A DNA stretch of 64,000 bases from UBA6163 sp031411655 (lineage in GTDB: Bacteria > Planctomycetota > Planctomycetia > Pirellulales > Pirellulaceae). Under the pieces are notes generated by a model, which worked only from the letters and a program-made list of their open reading frames with translations, did no database searches and was not told where the DNA came from. Location: contig JANOBM010000036.1 of assembly GCA_031411655.1 (NCBI GenBank), positions 62,001-126,000 of the forward strand. Direction: 5' to 3'. This document shows, piece after piece, positions 35,312 to 45,048 of this stretch. The translations under genes were made by a program, and so were the position numbers. Positions within the stretch are counted from its first letter, which is position 1. Every line of letters begins with the position of its first letter.

Positions 35312-38300
35312 GTGTCCGTTTTTCGTGCGGCTAGCAACCACCCAAACTTTCCCAAAATGGAAGAGGATGTGTTGTGTTTTTGGGACGAAGCCAGCGTCTA
35401 CCAGCAATCGCTTGACCGTCGCGCCGGGGCGCCTTCCTTTGTGTTCTACGAAGGACCGCCCACCGCCAACGGGATGCCACACCCAGGGCATTGCCTGACT
35501 CGGTCGATTAAGGACGTCTTCCCTCGTTACAAAACGATGCGAGGCTTCCGATGTGAACGTCGCGCTGGCTGGGACACTCACGGTTTGCCCGTTGAAGTCG
35601 AAGTTGGTAAAGAACTCGGAATTCATAGCAAGGAAGAAATCGAAGCCTATGGAATCGAGCCGTTCATCCAGAAATGTGAACGGAGTGTATGGCGTTACAT
35701 GCAGGCGTGGAGAACGCTAACACGACGCCTCGGTTTTTGGGTTGATCTCGATGCGGCCTATGTGACCTATCATCAGAGCTACATTGAAAGCGTTTGGTGG
35801 AGCCTCAAGAATTTATTCGATCGTGGATTGCTTTACCAAGGTCACAAGATTGTTTGGTGGTGGGCTCAAGGTGGAACGGCGCTCTCTGCGGGTGAAGTCG
35901 GCGAAGGCTATCGCGAGGTCGCAGACCCAAGCGTTTACGTTCGTTTTCCGCTGGTGGATCACCCAGGAAGAAGTCTCGTTGTGTGGACTACCACCCCTTG
36001 GACGTTGCCAAGTAACCAATTTGCCGCAGTGAACCCGCAACTTGACTACTCCATCGTTGCCGATAAGGAAACGGGCGAAGAGTTGGTGATCGCTAGTGCC
36101 TTGGTTGAAACCATTTCTCAGAAGACAAAACGACTATTCTCGCTGATTGCTTCCTGTCCGGGGGCTGACTTGATCGGCCTTCGCTACACCCCTCCGTTCA
36201 ATACCTATGCTAGTCATGCGAACGAAATCGGTCAGCTTGTCGACGGTACGAAGGAGAGCAAGTATTTCCGAATCGTTCCCGCCTCAATGGTAACAACGGA
36301 TACCGGTACGGGGCTGGTTCATATGGCTCCCGCGTTTGGTGAAGCTGACTATGACGTGCTTGTCGAGCAGCGTTTGCGTTTCACGAGCCCCGATGTACTG
36401 GAACTCTTTTGCGCAGTTGGTCCGGATGGAAAGTTCACCGCGGCAGTTCCCGAGTTTCAAGGTACCTGGGTCAAGGATGCGGATAAGCCATTGACCCGCC
36501 TGCTGAAGGACGCCGGTCGCTTGCTGCATCTGGAGCAGTACCTCCACCCCTATCCATTCTGTTGGCGAGCCGATCAGGACCCGCTCATTCAGTATCCACG
36601 AAAGAGTTGGTTCATTCGCACCACTCAGTATCGCGATGCGATGCTGGAAAATAATTCTCAGATTCGCTGGCAGCCTGAACATATCCGTGATGGGAGATTT
36701 GGGAATTTTTTACGGTCCAATGTTGATTGGGCGTTATCGCGAGAACGTTACTGGGGCACTCCGTTGCCGATTTGGGTATGCGAGCAAACCCAGCAAGCGG
36801 AGGCGATCGCAAGTTACGATGAACTACTCGCGAAACCTGGAATAGCCGGTACGGAAGTCTGGGCCGCGGCGAAGAAGGCTAACCCGGAATTAGTTGATCA
36901 TCTTCGCGTTCACAAGCCATACATCGATTCGGTTACTTATGATTCGCCATTCGCTCCCTGTGCGAGGATGCGGCGAGTTTCAGAGGTAATCGATTGTTGG
37001 TACGACAGCGGTGCCATGCCGTTTGCGCAAGTTGGCTGGCCCCATCAAAACGACGAACTGTTTCGCGACCAGTTTCCTGCCGACTTCATCAGCGAGGCGA
37101 TCGATCAGACTCGCGGCTGGTTCTACAGTCAATTAGCCATCAGCACTCTGCTGTTCTCAAAGCAAGCAGTCGACGAACAGCAAGCCAATCCGCACGTCAC
37201 CGGATCTGGTTTGGTTTCTCCGGTCAAGTCCGGGCCACATCCGTTTCGCAATTGCATCGTGCTCGGCCTGATGCTTGGTGAGGACGGTCAAAAGATGTCC
37301 AAAAGCAAGCGAAACTATCGCGAGCCGACGGAGATTTTTGAAAAGTACGGCGCTGATGCGCTGCGATGGTTCTTCTTCAGCGGCCAACCCCCTTGGACGG
37401 CGATCCGGTACCGTGAACAAACCATTCGTGAGTCGATCCCCGAGTTCTTGTTGCGGCTTTGGAATGTTTTCAGCTTCTTTACGATCTATGCTGAGATCGA
37501 CGGTTTCGATCCAACGCTTGGAACTGAACCTGCGACGCAGCTTGAATCCAACGCGTTTGTAAACTCAATCGGATATCGACCTGTCATGCAGCGAAGCGAA
37601 ATCGATCGCTGGATGATGAGTGAATTGCATTCGAGCATCGAAGTCGTTACGGAACGGATGGACCTGCTTGATAACTACAATGCCGCTGCCGCGATCACCT
37701 CACTAGTCGACTCCTTGAGCAATTGGTACGTGCGTCGCAGTCGTGACCGGTTCTGGTCGGGAGACAAGCAAGATCCCGATAAGTTGGATGCGTTCTGGAC
37801 GTTGTACGAATCGCTGGTTGGAATTACGAAACTGATCGCGCCGTTCACACCCTTCCTCGCGGAGACATTGTGGAAGCACCTGCGTGAGCCGTTTGTCGAC
37901 GATAACTCGTCGGTCGTTGTTGAAAGCGTTCATTTGTGCGATTACCCGGTCGCCGATCGGTCGCTCGTCGATCCGACGTTGTGCGTTAATATGCGATTGC
38001 TTCGCGAGATTGCTTCGCTTGGCCGCGCGGCGCGTGCGGAGGCAAATTTGAAGGTCCGGCAACCGCTGTCGAGAGTGGAAGTCGTATTGTCCGATTCGAC
38101 CGCCATCGAATGGTTGCAAAGCCATAATGCGTTGGTGTGTGACGAGCTGAATGTCAAGAAAGTCGACTACACGACGGAGGGCGATCACTACGTTCGCTAC
38201 GAAGTCGTACCGAATTTCAAGCGACTTGGGCCACGCGTTGGTAAGCACCTGCCCGCGATCAAAGTCGCTCTCGCAAACGCCGACGGCGGTGGCTTGCTGG

Positions 38301-38743
38301 CAATGTTGAAATCAACTGGCCAAATCAAGCTTGCCTACGACGGGGGTGAAGTTTGCCTAGACAGCGATGACGTATCGGTTCGCTTGGAGCCACGAGAAGG
38401 CTGGGCCGCGGCGCAGGGTACAGGATGTGTCGTTGTCCTTTCCACGGAGTTAACCGAGGAATTGATCGGCGAAGGGATCGCAAAGGATCTGATTCGAGTG
38501 GTTCAAAGTTTACGCAAAGAGATTCGGTGTGATTACACCGATCGAATTCGTGTGGGCATCGTCAGCAAGTCGACGGAAGTCGCCAGCGCCGTTGAAAAGA
38601 ATCGCGCCCTGATCGCCAGTGAAACACTGGCGATTGAGATCGTCGATGCAGTCCTTACCGGCGGGGGCAGTTCCGAAACCGATGACGCAACCGTCACGAT
38701 CGCGCTGGTGAAAACTCACCCACAGTCGCCCCCTATCGTTTGA
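35312..38743 (+). CDS. ileS: Isoleucyl-tRNA synthetase, eukaryote-like (IleS2) type
   Basis: 1143 residues. The GTG at 35312 (SVFRAASNHPNFPKMEE) is chosen because AGGA lies 8 bp upstream; a TTG at 35252 would extend it by 20. The Rossmann signature is HPGH at residues 57-60, with Pro replacing the usual Ile/Tyr, and KMSKS is intact at 661-665. CP1 editing-domain features (WTTTPWTLPSN) and the extended C-terminal domain without the bacterial zinc finger point to the IleS2 branch, known in other bacteria for low mupirocin sensitivity. Its last 11 bp overlap the convergent hydrolase gene. Confidence 0.96.
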   Translation: MSVFRAASNHPNFPKMEEDVLCFWDEASVYQQSLDRRAGAPSFVFYEGPPTANGMPHPGHCLTRSIKDVFPRYKTMRGFRCERRAGWDTHGLPVEVEVGKELGIHSKEEIEAYGIEPFIQKCERSVWRYMQAWRTLTRRLGFWVDLDAAYVTYHQSYIESVWWSLKNLFDRGLLYQGHKIVWWWAQGGTALSAGEVGEGYREVADPSVYVRFPLVDHPGRSLVVWTTTPWTLPSNQFAAVNPQLDYSIVADKETGEELVIASALVETISQKTKRLFSLIASCPGADLIGLRYTPPFNTYASHANEIGQLVDGTKESKYFRIVPASMVTTDTGTGLVHMAPAFGEADYDVLVEQRLRFTSPDVLELFCAVGPDGKFTAAVPEFQGTWVKDADKPLTRLLKDAGRLLHLEQYLHPYPFCWRADQDPLIQYPRKSWFIRTTQYRDAMLENNSQIRWQPEHIRDGRFGNFLRSNVDWALSRERYWGTPLPIWVCEQTQQAEAIASYDELLAKPGIAGTEVWAAAKKANPELVDHLRVHKPYIDSVTYDSPFAPCARMRRVSEVIDCWYDSGAMPFAQVGWPHQNDELFRDQFPADFISEAIDQTRGWFYSQLAISTLLFSKQAVDEQQANPHVTGSGLVSPVKSGPHPFRNCIVLGLMLGEDGQKMSKSKRNYREPTEIFEKYGADALRWFFFSGQPPWTAIRYREQTIRESIPEFLLRLWNVFSFFTIYAEIDGFDPTLGTEPATQLESNAFVNSIGYRPVMQRSEIDRWMMSELHSSIEVVTERMDLLDNYNAAAAITSLVDSLSNWYVRRSRDRFWSGDKQDPDKLDAFWTLYESLVGITKLIAPFTPFLAETLWKHLREPFVDDNSSVVVESVHLCDYPVADRSLVDPTLCVNMRLLREIASLGRAARAEANLKVRQPLSRVEVVLSDSTAIEWLQSHNALVCDELNVKKVDYTTEGDHYVRYEVVPNFKRLGPRVGKHLPAIKVALANADGGGLLAMLKSTGQIKLAYDGGEVCLDSDDVSVRLEPREGWAAAQGTGCVVVLSTELTEELIGEGIAKDLIRVVQSLRKEIRCDYTDRIRVGIVSKSTEVASAVEKNRALIASETLAIEIVDAVLTGGGSSETDDATVTIALVKTHPQSPPIV

Positions 38744-39476
38744 GGCATCGTGAAAAGAGTTCGTCGACCATTACGTGGACAAGCTGCGCCAGAACCGAGT
38801 CAAAACGGTGGCCTTCATCACGAATGAAGGCATGTTCGCCGTTGAATTCGTGCCAGGTAAAATTCAGGCCCGCGGAAGTCATTGCATCGTAAATCACTCG
38901 CCGGCCATCAGCGGGAATGTGTGGATCTTGGCGTCCCCAAACCATCAATAATTCGCCTTGGATCTCTGACACTCTGTCCAGCGTGTTATCGTTCATTCCG
39001 GCAGCAAGGCTCCGCTTGTGGATGTCGGTTGCATAGAGGCAAACGCATGCCGTTACGCGGGCATCCATGGCAGCGCGAAATGCAAGGTGCCCGCCTAGGC
39101 AAATCCCCATTGCGCCGACGCGTCCCGTACACCCAACGTCGGTGCTTAAATAATCGATTACCGCTCGCGCGTCATCGTCGTAATGTTCAAGTTGCTTCGT
39201 GGTTTTGAGTTCATTACCGCGATCCGTTCCTGATTTGTCGTAAGCGAGGGCCGTGCCGGCGGGTTCAAATTCGTGATAGACCTCGGGGACCGCCACGACG
39301 TATCCTTTGCCCGCGATCGTCGACGCAGTCCTCGCGATGGGGCCGGTCATCTGATAGATCTCCGAATAGAGCACGACACCCGGAAACGCCCCATCACCGA
39401 TGGGACGAAACAAGTGCGTGCGCATCGGGCCTGATGACGTTGGCAAATCGATAGAGTTAGGTGTTTGGATTCGCAT
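38733..39476 (-). CDS. Dienelactone hydrolase family protein
   Basis: 247 residues, alpha/beta-hydrolase fold. The catalytic triad is Cys126 in GAMGICLGGHLA, Asp184 in VWGRQDPHIP and His215 in FNGEHAF; the acidic residue in VVLYSEIYQ (Glu39) matches the one that activates the Cys in true dienelactone hydrolases. Cytosolic. It is the last gene of a three-gene minus-strand unit with the sugar isomerase-like and aldo-keto reductase genes (41-bp spacer). Actual substrate unknown; the family also includes general esterases. Confidence 0.9.
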   Translation of the reverse strand: MRIQTPNSIDLPTSSGPMRTHLFRPIGDGAFPGVVLYSEIYQMTGPIARTASTIAGKGYVVAVPEVYHEFEPAGTALAYDKSGTDRGNELKTTKQLEHYDDDARAVIDYLSTDVGCTGRVGAMGICLGGHLAFRAAMDARVTACVCLYATDIHKRSLAAGMNDNTLDRVSEIQGELLMVWGRQDPHIPADGRRVIYDAMTSAGLNFTWHEFNGEHAFIRDEGHRFDSVLAQLVHVMVDELFSRCLKR

Positions 39477-39517
39477 CGATTTGGATTTTGGATAAGTTGG
39501 CTACAAGCAAAGTTCGC

Positions 39518-40342
39518 TTAGGTGTTCCATGGACTGGTCCAGTACCGGAAGGCGCGAATCGTTTGCTCTGCCGCAGCCTGAGGGTCCGGATAGGGAAACG
39601 CTTCTGCCGACAAAAAGCCGCTGTAGGCAATGGTTCGTAGCGCTGCGACGATTGGGGCGAAGTTCATCTGTCCTGCACCGACTGGACGTCGATTGCTGTC
39701 GACAAAATGGATATGACCGATATGGCTACCGCCGGCAATCAGCGCTGCGCTTGTGCATGTTTCTTCGATGTTCATATGAAACAAATCACAGAGCAACTTC
39801 ACATTGGTAGATGAAAGTTTCTTCAACAGTGCGACGCCTGTCGCGACGGTATTCACTTGGTTGGTTTCGTAACGATTCAGCGGCTCGTAAAAAATCGCAA
39901 CATTGTATTGAGCTGCGTGATTGCCCAGTTCCTCCAGAGCGTCTTGTAAATAGCCGATCGCAGTTTCGCGATTAACGTGTTCATCATGACGTCCCTGCAT
40001 CGAACCAATGATGGTTGAAGCCCCGAGGGGGCCGGCGACATCAATGATCGATCGCACGAATGCGAAAGCCAGTTTACGTCGGGCAGGATCGGCATCTGCA
40101 AGTTGCAGTCGGTGTTTCACCCAACCCGCTCCGGTACCCACGGCGGCAAGGGAAAGGCCCTGATCGCGCAGCATGGGTGCCAGCGTTTTAGGATCAATCG
40201 CCTCAGGTCCAGGCGGAAAAATTTCGACAGCATCGAATCCCAGTTTCGCTGCGGTGACGATGGACTCATTCAGTCCGTTCCACAGAACAAATGGACCGCC
40301 GCGAGCTTCTTCGACCAGACTGATAGTGATGCAAGACTTCAT
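39518..40342 (-). CDS. Sugar phosphate isomerase/epimerase, TIM-barrel (AP_endonuc_2) type
   Basis: 274 residues. TIM-barrel strands and metal ligands typical of hydroxypyruvate isomerase/xylose-isomerase-like proteins are visible: LGFDAVEIFPPG, IIGSMQGRHDE, VAIFYEPLNRYETNQVNT (Glu and downstream ligands), LCDLFHMNIEE (Asp-x-x-His) and IGHIHFVDSNRRPVG, then a late Glu in FLSAEAFPYPD. Predicted to bind a divalent metal and isomerise a keto-sugar. The start overlaps the stop of the aldo-keto reductase by 4 bp, so the two are translationally coupled and probably act in the same carbohydrate pathway. Confidence 0.87.
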   Translation of the reverse strand: MKSCITISLVEEARGGPFVLWNGLNESIVTAAKLGFDAVEIFPPGPEAIDPKTLAPMLRDQGLSLAAVGTGAGWVKHRLQLADADPARRKLAFAFVRSIIDVAGPLGASTIIGSMQGRHDEHVNRETAIGYLQDALEELGNHAAQYNVAIFYEPLNRYETNQVNTVATGVALLKKLSSTNVKLLCDLFHMNIEETCTSAALIAGGSHIGHIHFVDSNRRPVGAGQMNFAPIVAALRTIAYSGFLSAEAFPYPDPQAAAEQTIRAFRYWTSPWNT

Positions 40343-41307
40343 GATTTCGACAGCGTGGATCCGATGGTTACGGGAGCATCGTCGTTTTCCGGCAACCCTT
40401 CAGGGTATGCCCAGTTATGGATCGGGCGAAGGATTTCATTTACCTCGGCGAGGAGTTTGGTATCAATCGGCTCGTCGATCCAGTCGCACCACTGAGAAAT
40501 TCGGTCGGGGCTGGCCGACCCAGTTACACAACTAGCAAACTCTTCAGAAGCAACCGAAAACTGGAGGGCCAGTTTGGCGATGTCGCTGCCTTGATTGCGG
40601 CAGTGTGCCGCCGCTTGCGCCGCGATGGCGCGGACTTCAGGCGTTGATTTATGCCATGGTGGTAATGTCGCATCGGATAGCAACCTCGCAGAGAAAGGAG
40701 CTGCGTTGATTATTCCAACTCCCTTTTCTTTGCAAATGGGGACAAGTTGCAAGGCAGCATCGTTTTGCAGTGTGTAATGGTTGTAGGTAAGGATCACATC
40801 GAGGTCCGCGTGATCGAGCATGTATCGGAACATTTTCATCGGATAGCCGCTGACACCGATGAACTTCACTTTTCCGGCTGCCACCTGCTTTCGGAGCGCG
40901 GGGATCGTTTCATGGACAATCTGATCGAGCGGTACAAACTCGATATCGTGGCAAAAGACGATATCGACGTAGTCCACTCGCATGCGTTCAAGAGAGATAT
41001 CGATCGATTCGGCAACTCGCTTCGCAGAATAATCGAAGTGCGCCGGAGCGTATCGTCCTAGCTTGGTGCTCAGCACATAGGATTCGCGGGGTATCTCTGG
41101 CAAAATTCTGCCAAGCATGATTTCACTCATACCACGGCCGTAGTAAGCCGCTGTGTCGATGTAGTTCATGCCACGTTCGAGGGCGACGTGTACGCACCGC
41201 AAAGACTCCGCGATGTCGATCGCACGAAACTCAGCACCGATCGACGACGCGCCAAAAGAAAGGATAGAAAGATCGAGTCCCGTTTTTCCGAGGGTGCGAG
41301 TTTTCAT
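40339..41307 (-). CDS. Aldo/keto reductase, L-galactose/L-fucose dehydrogenase-like
   Basis: 322 residues from the ATG at 41307 (MKTRTLGKTGLDLS); an ATG at 41319 adds four. The barrel core shows GMNYIDTAAYYGRGMSE with the catalytic Asp and Tyr, STKLGRY with the Lys, and VDIVFCHDIEF with the His. A long C-terminal region carries the NAD(P)-binding helices. The long helix after DIEF and the overall sequence pattern are nearest to L-galactose dehydrogenase-like enzymes, but cofactor and substrate are unproven. First gene of the three-gene sugar unit. Confidence 0.88.
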   Translation of the reverse strand: MKTRTLGKTGLDLSILSFGASSIGAEFRAIDIAESLRCVHVALERGMNYIDTAAYYGRGMSEIMLGRILPEIPRESYVLSTKLGRYAPAHFDYSAKRVAESIDISLERMRVDYVDIVFCHDIEFVPLDQIVHETIPALRKQVAAGKVKFIGVSGYPMKMFRYMLDHADLDVILTYNHYTLQNDAALQLVPICKEKGVGIINAAPFSARLLSDATLPPWHKSTPEVRAIAAQAAAHCRNQGSDIAKLALQFSVASEEFASCVTGSASPDRISQWCDWIDEPIDTKLLAEVNEILRPIHNWAYPEGLPENDDAPVTIGSTLSKS

Positions 41308-41422
41308 GGCGGCGATCATTGAGTAAAAGATGGGGCGAAACGTCGCAGAATAAGATACCCATTACACTCGATCTTTACATCGGCTCATTGCCGTTTTGGT
41401 AACCCGGCAACCAGGTCCGTTG

Positions 41423-42295
41423 TTACACATCCGTTGTAGGGCGAACGACCCGGCGCGGTCCCGTAGGAGTGGGTGTTGAATTTGGCTCGGCCGCATTTGG
41501 AATCGGGAAATGAGGTGCGGGGATCGTCGCTGGTAGGGTCCGAATGGCTGCTCCATCGAGGTCTCCGAGGTATTCTTCACGAACCTGCGGATGTTTCTTT
41601 ACATCTTCTGGAGTTCCCGCAACCAAAACTCGCCCTTGGGCGATCACGTAACAGCGGTCGACGGTACCAAGGATTTCGCGGGCGGCATGATCGGTGATCA
41701 ATACAGAGATTCCAGTATCGCGGAGCTGGTGAATGACACCTTGAATTGACTGAACGGTAACGGGATCGATTCCAGCAAACGGTTCATCGAGCATCACAAT
41801 TCTTGGATTGCTCACCAGGCATCGAGCAATCTCTAAACGCCTTCGTTCTCCACCGGAAAGTCCTGCAGCCTTGCTTTTGCGAATGTGCGTGATGTTGAAT
41901 TCTTCCAGCAATTCGTCGGTGCGACGCCGGCGGGTGCGACGATCGACTCCAAGTAGTTCCAACAAGGCAGAAATATTCTGTTCAACGGTGAGCTTGCGAA
42001 AAACGCTTGGCTCCTGAGGAAGGTAGCCCATTTGTCCGTCTCGAGCACGACGAAACATTGGCCAGTCGGTGACATCTTGTCCGCTGAGGAATACCTGTCC
42101 TCGATCGGGGATAACCATCCCACAAATCATCCGGAAACTGGTCGACTTGCCGGCACCGTTGGGACCAAGCAGTCCCACGATTTCCGCCGGTCCGACATGC
42201 AGGTTGACGCCGTCAACAACATGTCGGCGCCCATAGGTTTTATGCAGGTCGATCGCTTGAAGGACCGGTTCGGCGTGAATCGCTTCCATGCTCAT
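41423..42295 (-). CDS. lptB: LPS export ABC transporter ATP-binding protein
   Basis: 290 residues. Walker A GPNGAGKS at 44-51, Q-loop in YLPQEPSVFRKLTVEQN, signature LSGGERRRLEIAR at 146-158, Walker B IVMLDEPFAG and H-loop His203. LPQ-x-x-SVFRKLTV and the IDPVTV segment are distinctive for LptB among ABC ATPases. A Pro-rich tail of about 40 residues (PAPHFPIPN, TPTPTGPRR) extends past the usual end. The gene starts 18 bp after lepB, so both envelope functions are co-transcribed. LptFG/C genes are not in the window. Confidence 0.93.
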   Translation of the reverse strand: MSMEAIHAEPVLQAIDLHKTYGRRHVVDGVNLHVGPAEIVGLLGPNGAGKSTSFRMICGMVIPDRGQVFLSGQDVTDWPMFRRARDGQMGYLPQEPSVFRKLTVEQNISALLELLGVDRRTRRRRTDELLEEFNITHIRKSKAAGLSGGERRRLEIARCLVSNPRIVMLDEPFAGIDPVTVQSIQGVIHQLRDTGISVLITDHAAREILGTVDRCYVIAQGRVLVAGTPEDVKKHPQVREEYLGDLDGAAIRTLPATIPAPHFPIPNAAEPNSTPTPTGPRRVVRPTTDV

Positions 42296-42313
42296 TTCTC
42301 GCGTAAGCTTAGG

Positions 42314-44410
42314 TTATCGGATCAGTCCGATGCGTTTCCAGTTAGGTGTAAAGGGCAACGGTTTGTTCCATGGGTGAGGCCAAAATACCATCAACGCCTT
42401 GCCCACAAGCAGGTCTCTGGGCACGTAGTTCTTGTCGGCCCAATGATAAGCGTAGGGGTCCGCGGAACGAGGCGATCCAAAGAAGTCGCGAGGATCAACC
42501 CAACACCGAGCGTCTTTGCTTTCCGGGCTATTGTCACCCATAGGAAAGAACTGGTCTTCGCCAAGCTCAAAGGTGACCGTGCGCCGCGTCTTCCAAACGG
42601 AGTATTGGTCCCATCGGTCGCGATCGCCAAGTTCCTTTTGAATGCTACGAATGGAGGTACGTTTTCCGGTCAGTCGCATGACTTCCGAAAAATCATAATC
42701 AAAAAGCCCGTCAGACGACTGCTTCGTAGCGATGTAATACTTGTCTCGACCCACCTTGAGTTGGTGAGCCGTTGCCGAACCGCCGCGAATGGCGATGCCG
42801 ATAGGGGCCGCGTCGAGTGGGTGCAACGCGGTGTACCGAGGATGGTCTTGATCGCTGGCTCGGAAATCACGGTGATCAAATGTTGCGGGTGCGTCAAATT
42901 GGATTTCATTGCCGTCGACCCAAAGCCACAGTTGGTCATCCGCGTTGCTGTATCGAATCCAATGGCGTGCCCCGGCTCGCACGTTGGTATCGGCGGACAC
43001 CGTCATTGGCTTGGTCGCATTACCCGAAAACGCGTAACGTTTGTCTCCTTCGCCGATACCATCGATAATCGACAGGGTTGCCTTCCCGCTGGCGAGGTCG
43101 ATTTCACATTGATAACGGACCCCTGCTTCAACGATTTCAAGCAGCATCGATTGGGTCCCTGCCGACGTTTCGATATCGGACTCGAGTATCAAGTCGCCGA
43201 CGTGATGGGTGCCCTCGTCCGCAGTGTCGTACATTCCGATCGCGAGGTCGTTGCCAAATTGTGTTAAATCGCCACTCCGATAGCTTTGTTCAAATCGACC
43301 GGCCGGCGGCGAGATAAGGCTGAACAATTTGCCTATTTGCGTCATCCGAGCTTTCTCTTCAGCCGGAGTGACGTCATAGACATCTCGGCGTGAAACGTTG
43401 AGGAATGCGTTGTAAGCGTAGAAGTCGGTGACGGGACGACTGCTATACGGATCCACATCGCGAAGCGACTCGCCAGCGAGGGCTTTGTCCCAGTCATCGA
43501 CTGTTGGTGGACGGTGAAAATATCGGAGCCACTTGTATTCGCTACCTTTGGCATCGACTTCACCCCGTAGCGAAGCATCATCGGCGAGCAGTTTCCAAGA
43601 ATCGGTTGGGGGCGCGGTCGCTGCAGGGGCCCACGGTTGCCACGGGGAAGGGTATCCGGCGGCATTGAGCGACTTCGCTTGATGGTCTGTGTCATAGACG
43701 TCATGAGACATCGCGAGCAACTTATAGGCAGGTTTTCGCTGAATGACGAATTGCCGATCGGATACGTCCGGTGATTCGTTGGGCGATTGTTGCTTTTGAT
43801 TGGCCCGAACATAGACATCGCCGTGGTGCAGCATCAGTGTTTCTTCAGGTAGTCCGACCAATCGTTTGATGTAGTTTTGTTTCGGGTTACCAGGGAACTT
43901 GAAGACCGCGACGTCCCATCGCTTGGGATCGGCGAGGGCGTACGCGAATTTACTTACCAGAATGCGGTCGCCGCTAAACGTCGCATCGGCTCGGTTCTGA
44001 ACGAGGTCAAGCCCTTGACGGTAACGACTGCCAGGCGCGATCGCTCCGACGACATTTCGGTCTTGGCGGTCCTCAATGCTTGCGCTGACTTGGTATTGCT
44101 CACCGCTCTCTGGGCAAAACAAGTCTTTATGAGCGCCCATCAATGCCGGAGCCATCGAACCGGTCGGAATCACAAACGCTTCGGCAACGAAGGCGCGAAA
44201 AAGCAAAGCCAAAATGATCGCAACCGCGATCGATTCGACCGTCTCACGATGAAAGGCACCACGGATTTCCTCCGCTCTTTTTGCCGGACCGCTAAGTGCT
44301 GCCGAGGCAGTGTCTGGCTTTCCAGGCGTATCCTGAGGGGTGGATGTCGGTTTGCTGTCGTCGTTGGACGTTGCCGCTTGACGTGGAAGGATCGTTCTTT
44401 TTCTTGCCAT
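42314..44410 (-). CDS. lepB: Signal peptidase I with a large internal insertion
   Basis: 698 residues; bacterial SPase I is usually 200-350. The N-terminal 45 residues are low complexity. One membrane helix is at about 60-78; catalytic Ser85 lies in IPTGSMAPAL and the general-base Lys182 in NYIKRLVGLPEE. After residue 200 about 400 residues intervene before the last conserved box FPMGDNSPESKDAR (about 623-636). The insertion includes a beta-rich stretch (GDLILESDIE, YQCEIDLASGKATLSI, LWLWVDGNEIQFD) resembling LamG/concanavalin-type jelly rolls, which is inference. Start at ATG 44410; a TTG 12 bp upstream is less likely. Co-transcribed with lptB. Confidence 0.93.
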   Translation of the reverse strand: MARKRTILPRQAATSNDDSKPTSTPQDTPGKPDTASAALSGPAKRAEEIRGAFHRETVESIAVAIILALLFRAFVAEAFVIPTGSMAPALMGAHKDLFCPESGEQYQVSASIEDRQDRNVVGAIAPGSRYRQGLDLVQNRADATFSGDRILVSKFAYALADPKRWDVAVFKFPGNPKQNYIKRLVGLPEETLMLHHGDVYVRANQKQQSPNESPDVSDRQFVIQRKPAYKLLAMSHDVYDTDHQAKSLNAAGYPSPWQPWAPAATAPPTDSWKLLADDASLRGEVDAKGSEYKWLRYFHRPPTVDDWDKALAGESLRDVDPYSSRPVTDFYAYNAFLNVSRRDVYDVTPAEEKARMTQIGKLFSLISPPAGRFEQSYRSGDLTQFGNDLAIGMYDTADEGTHHVGDLILESDIETSAGTQSMLLEIVEAGVRYQCEIDLASGKATLSIIDGIGEGDKRYAFSGNATKPMTVSADTNVRAGARHWIRYSNADDQLWLWVDGNEIQFDAPATFDHRDFRASDQDHPRYTALHPLDAAPIGIAIRGGSATAHQLKVGRDKYYIATKQSSDGLFDYDFSEVMRLTGKRTSIRSIQKELGDRDRWDQYSVWKTRRTVTFELGEDQFFPMGDNSPESKDARCWVDPRDFFGSPRSADPYAYHWADKNYVPRDLLVGKALMVFWPHPWNKPLPFTPNWKRIGLIR

Positions 44411-44643
44411 GAGCGGATTCAATCAGCGGAAAATGGGCAATGCGAGGCAGTCAGCGTATATGGTAACCGTTCACGGATGCCATCGGAACTTCGGTTTCGC
44501 CCGAGGATATTTCGGCTTTTCGAGCGTTTGGTTAGAAATTCTCGTAAAAAGCCGTTTCGACCCGCAAATAATCCTCGGGTGAGCGACATCATTGGTTTGG
44601 AAATTCATCCCGCCGCGACAGCCATTTTCCATCCGGTCCACCC

Positions 44644-45048
44644 ATGATTGCTCGCCAGATTCCGTCACCAGCGTCCGGGAACCCTCGTTTTTCGGTATCG
44701 GCACCCATGCGGGGTACACCCGAAAGCCCGAAGTCTTGCGGCGAAACGACGCTCGACATTTGGCATCAAATCGAGTCGTTGATTGAGGAGCAGACGATTG
44801 GACGGCTGAAAGCCGGATCGACGGATGTTTTCGAAGATGTCATGCAGCGAATCGAAGAGATTGTGGTGACGACAGCATTGCGAGAATCCGACTGGAATGT
44901 CACGCATGCCGCAACGCGATTGGGGATCAGCCGTCCCACGCTGCGTACCAAACTGCGGCAGAGTGGCGTTAGCAATCTGCGGGGCAAAGGTCGACCGTCG
45001 ATTAACCGCGATCAGCCGAAACAATCGAATAGTGACGACCTCGCATGA
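44644..45048 (+). CDS. Fis-type helix-turn-helix DNA-binding protein
   Basis: 134 residues. The C-terminal part contains an HTH_8/Fis module: ALRESDWNVTHAATRLGISR and then PTLRTKLRQSGV (78-109), the motif at the end of NtrC-family activators. There is no AAA+ or receiver domain, so it is a stand-alone Fis-like regulator. A preceding helix (DVFEDVMQRIEEIVVTTAL) would provide dimerisation. Start is uncertain: ATG 44644 or ATG 44707. Its 3' end overlaps the convergent methyltransferase by 47 bp. Confidence 0.8.
   Translation: MIARQIPSPASGNPRFSVSAPMRGTPESPKSCGETTLDIWHQIESLIEEQTIGRLKAGSTDVFEDVMQRIEEIVVTTALRESDWNVTHAATRLGISRPTLRTKLRQSGVSNLRGKGRPSINRDQPKQSNSDDLA

Noticed and set aside
42032..43267. 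A 411-codon forward frame antisense to lptB and lepB
   Set aside because: It is the complement of two well-supported genes, has no family resemblance, no ribosome-binding site and a composition typical of shadow frames.
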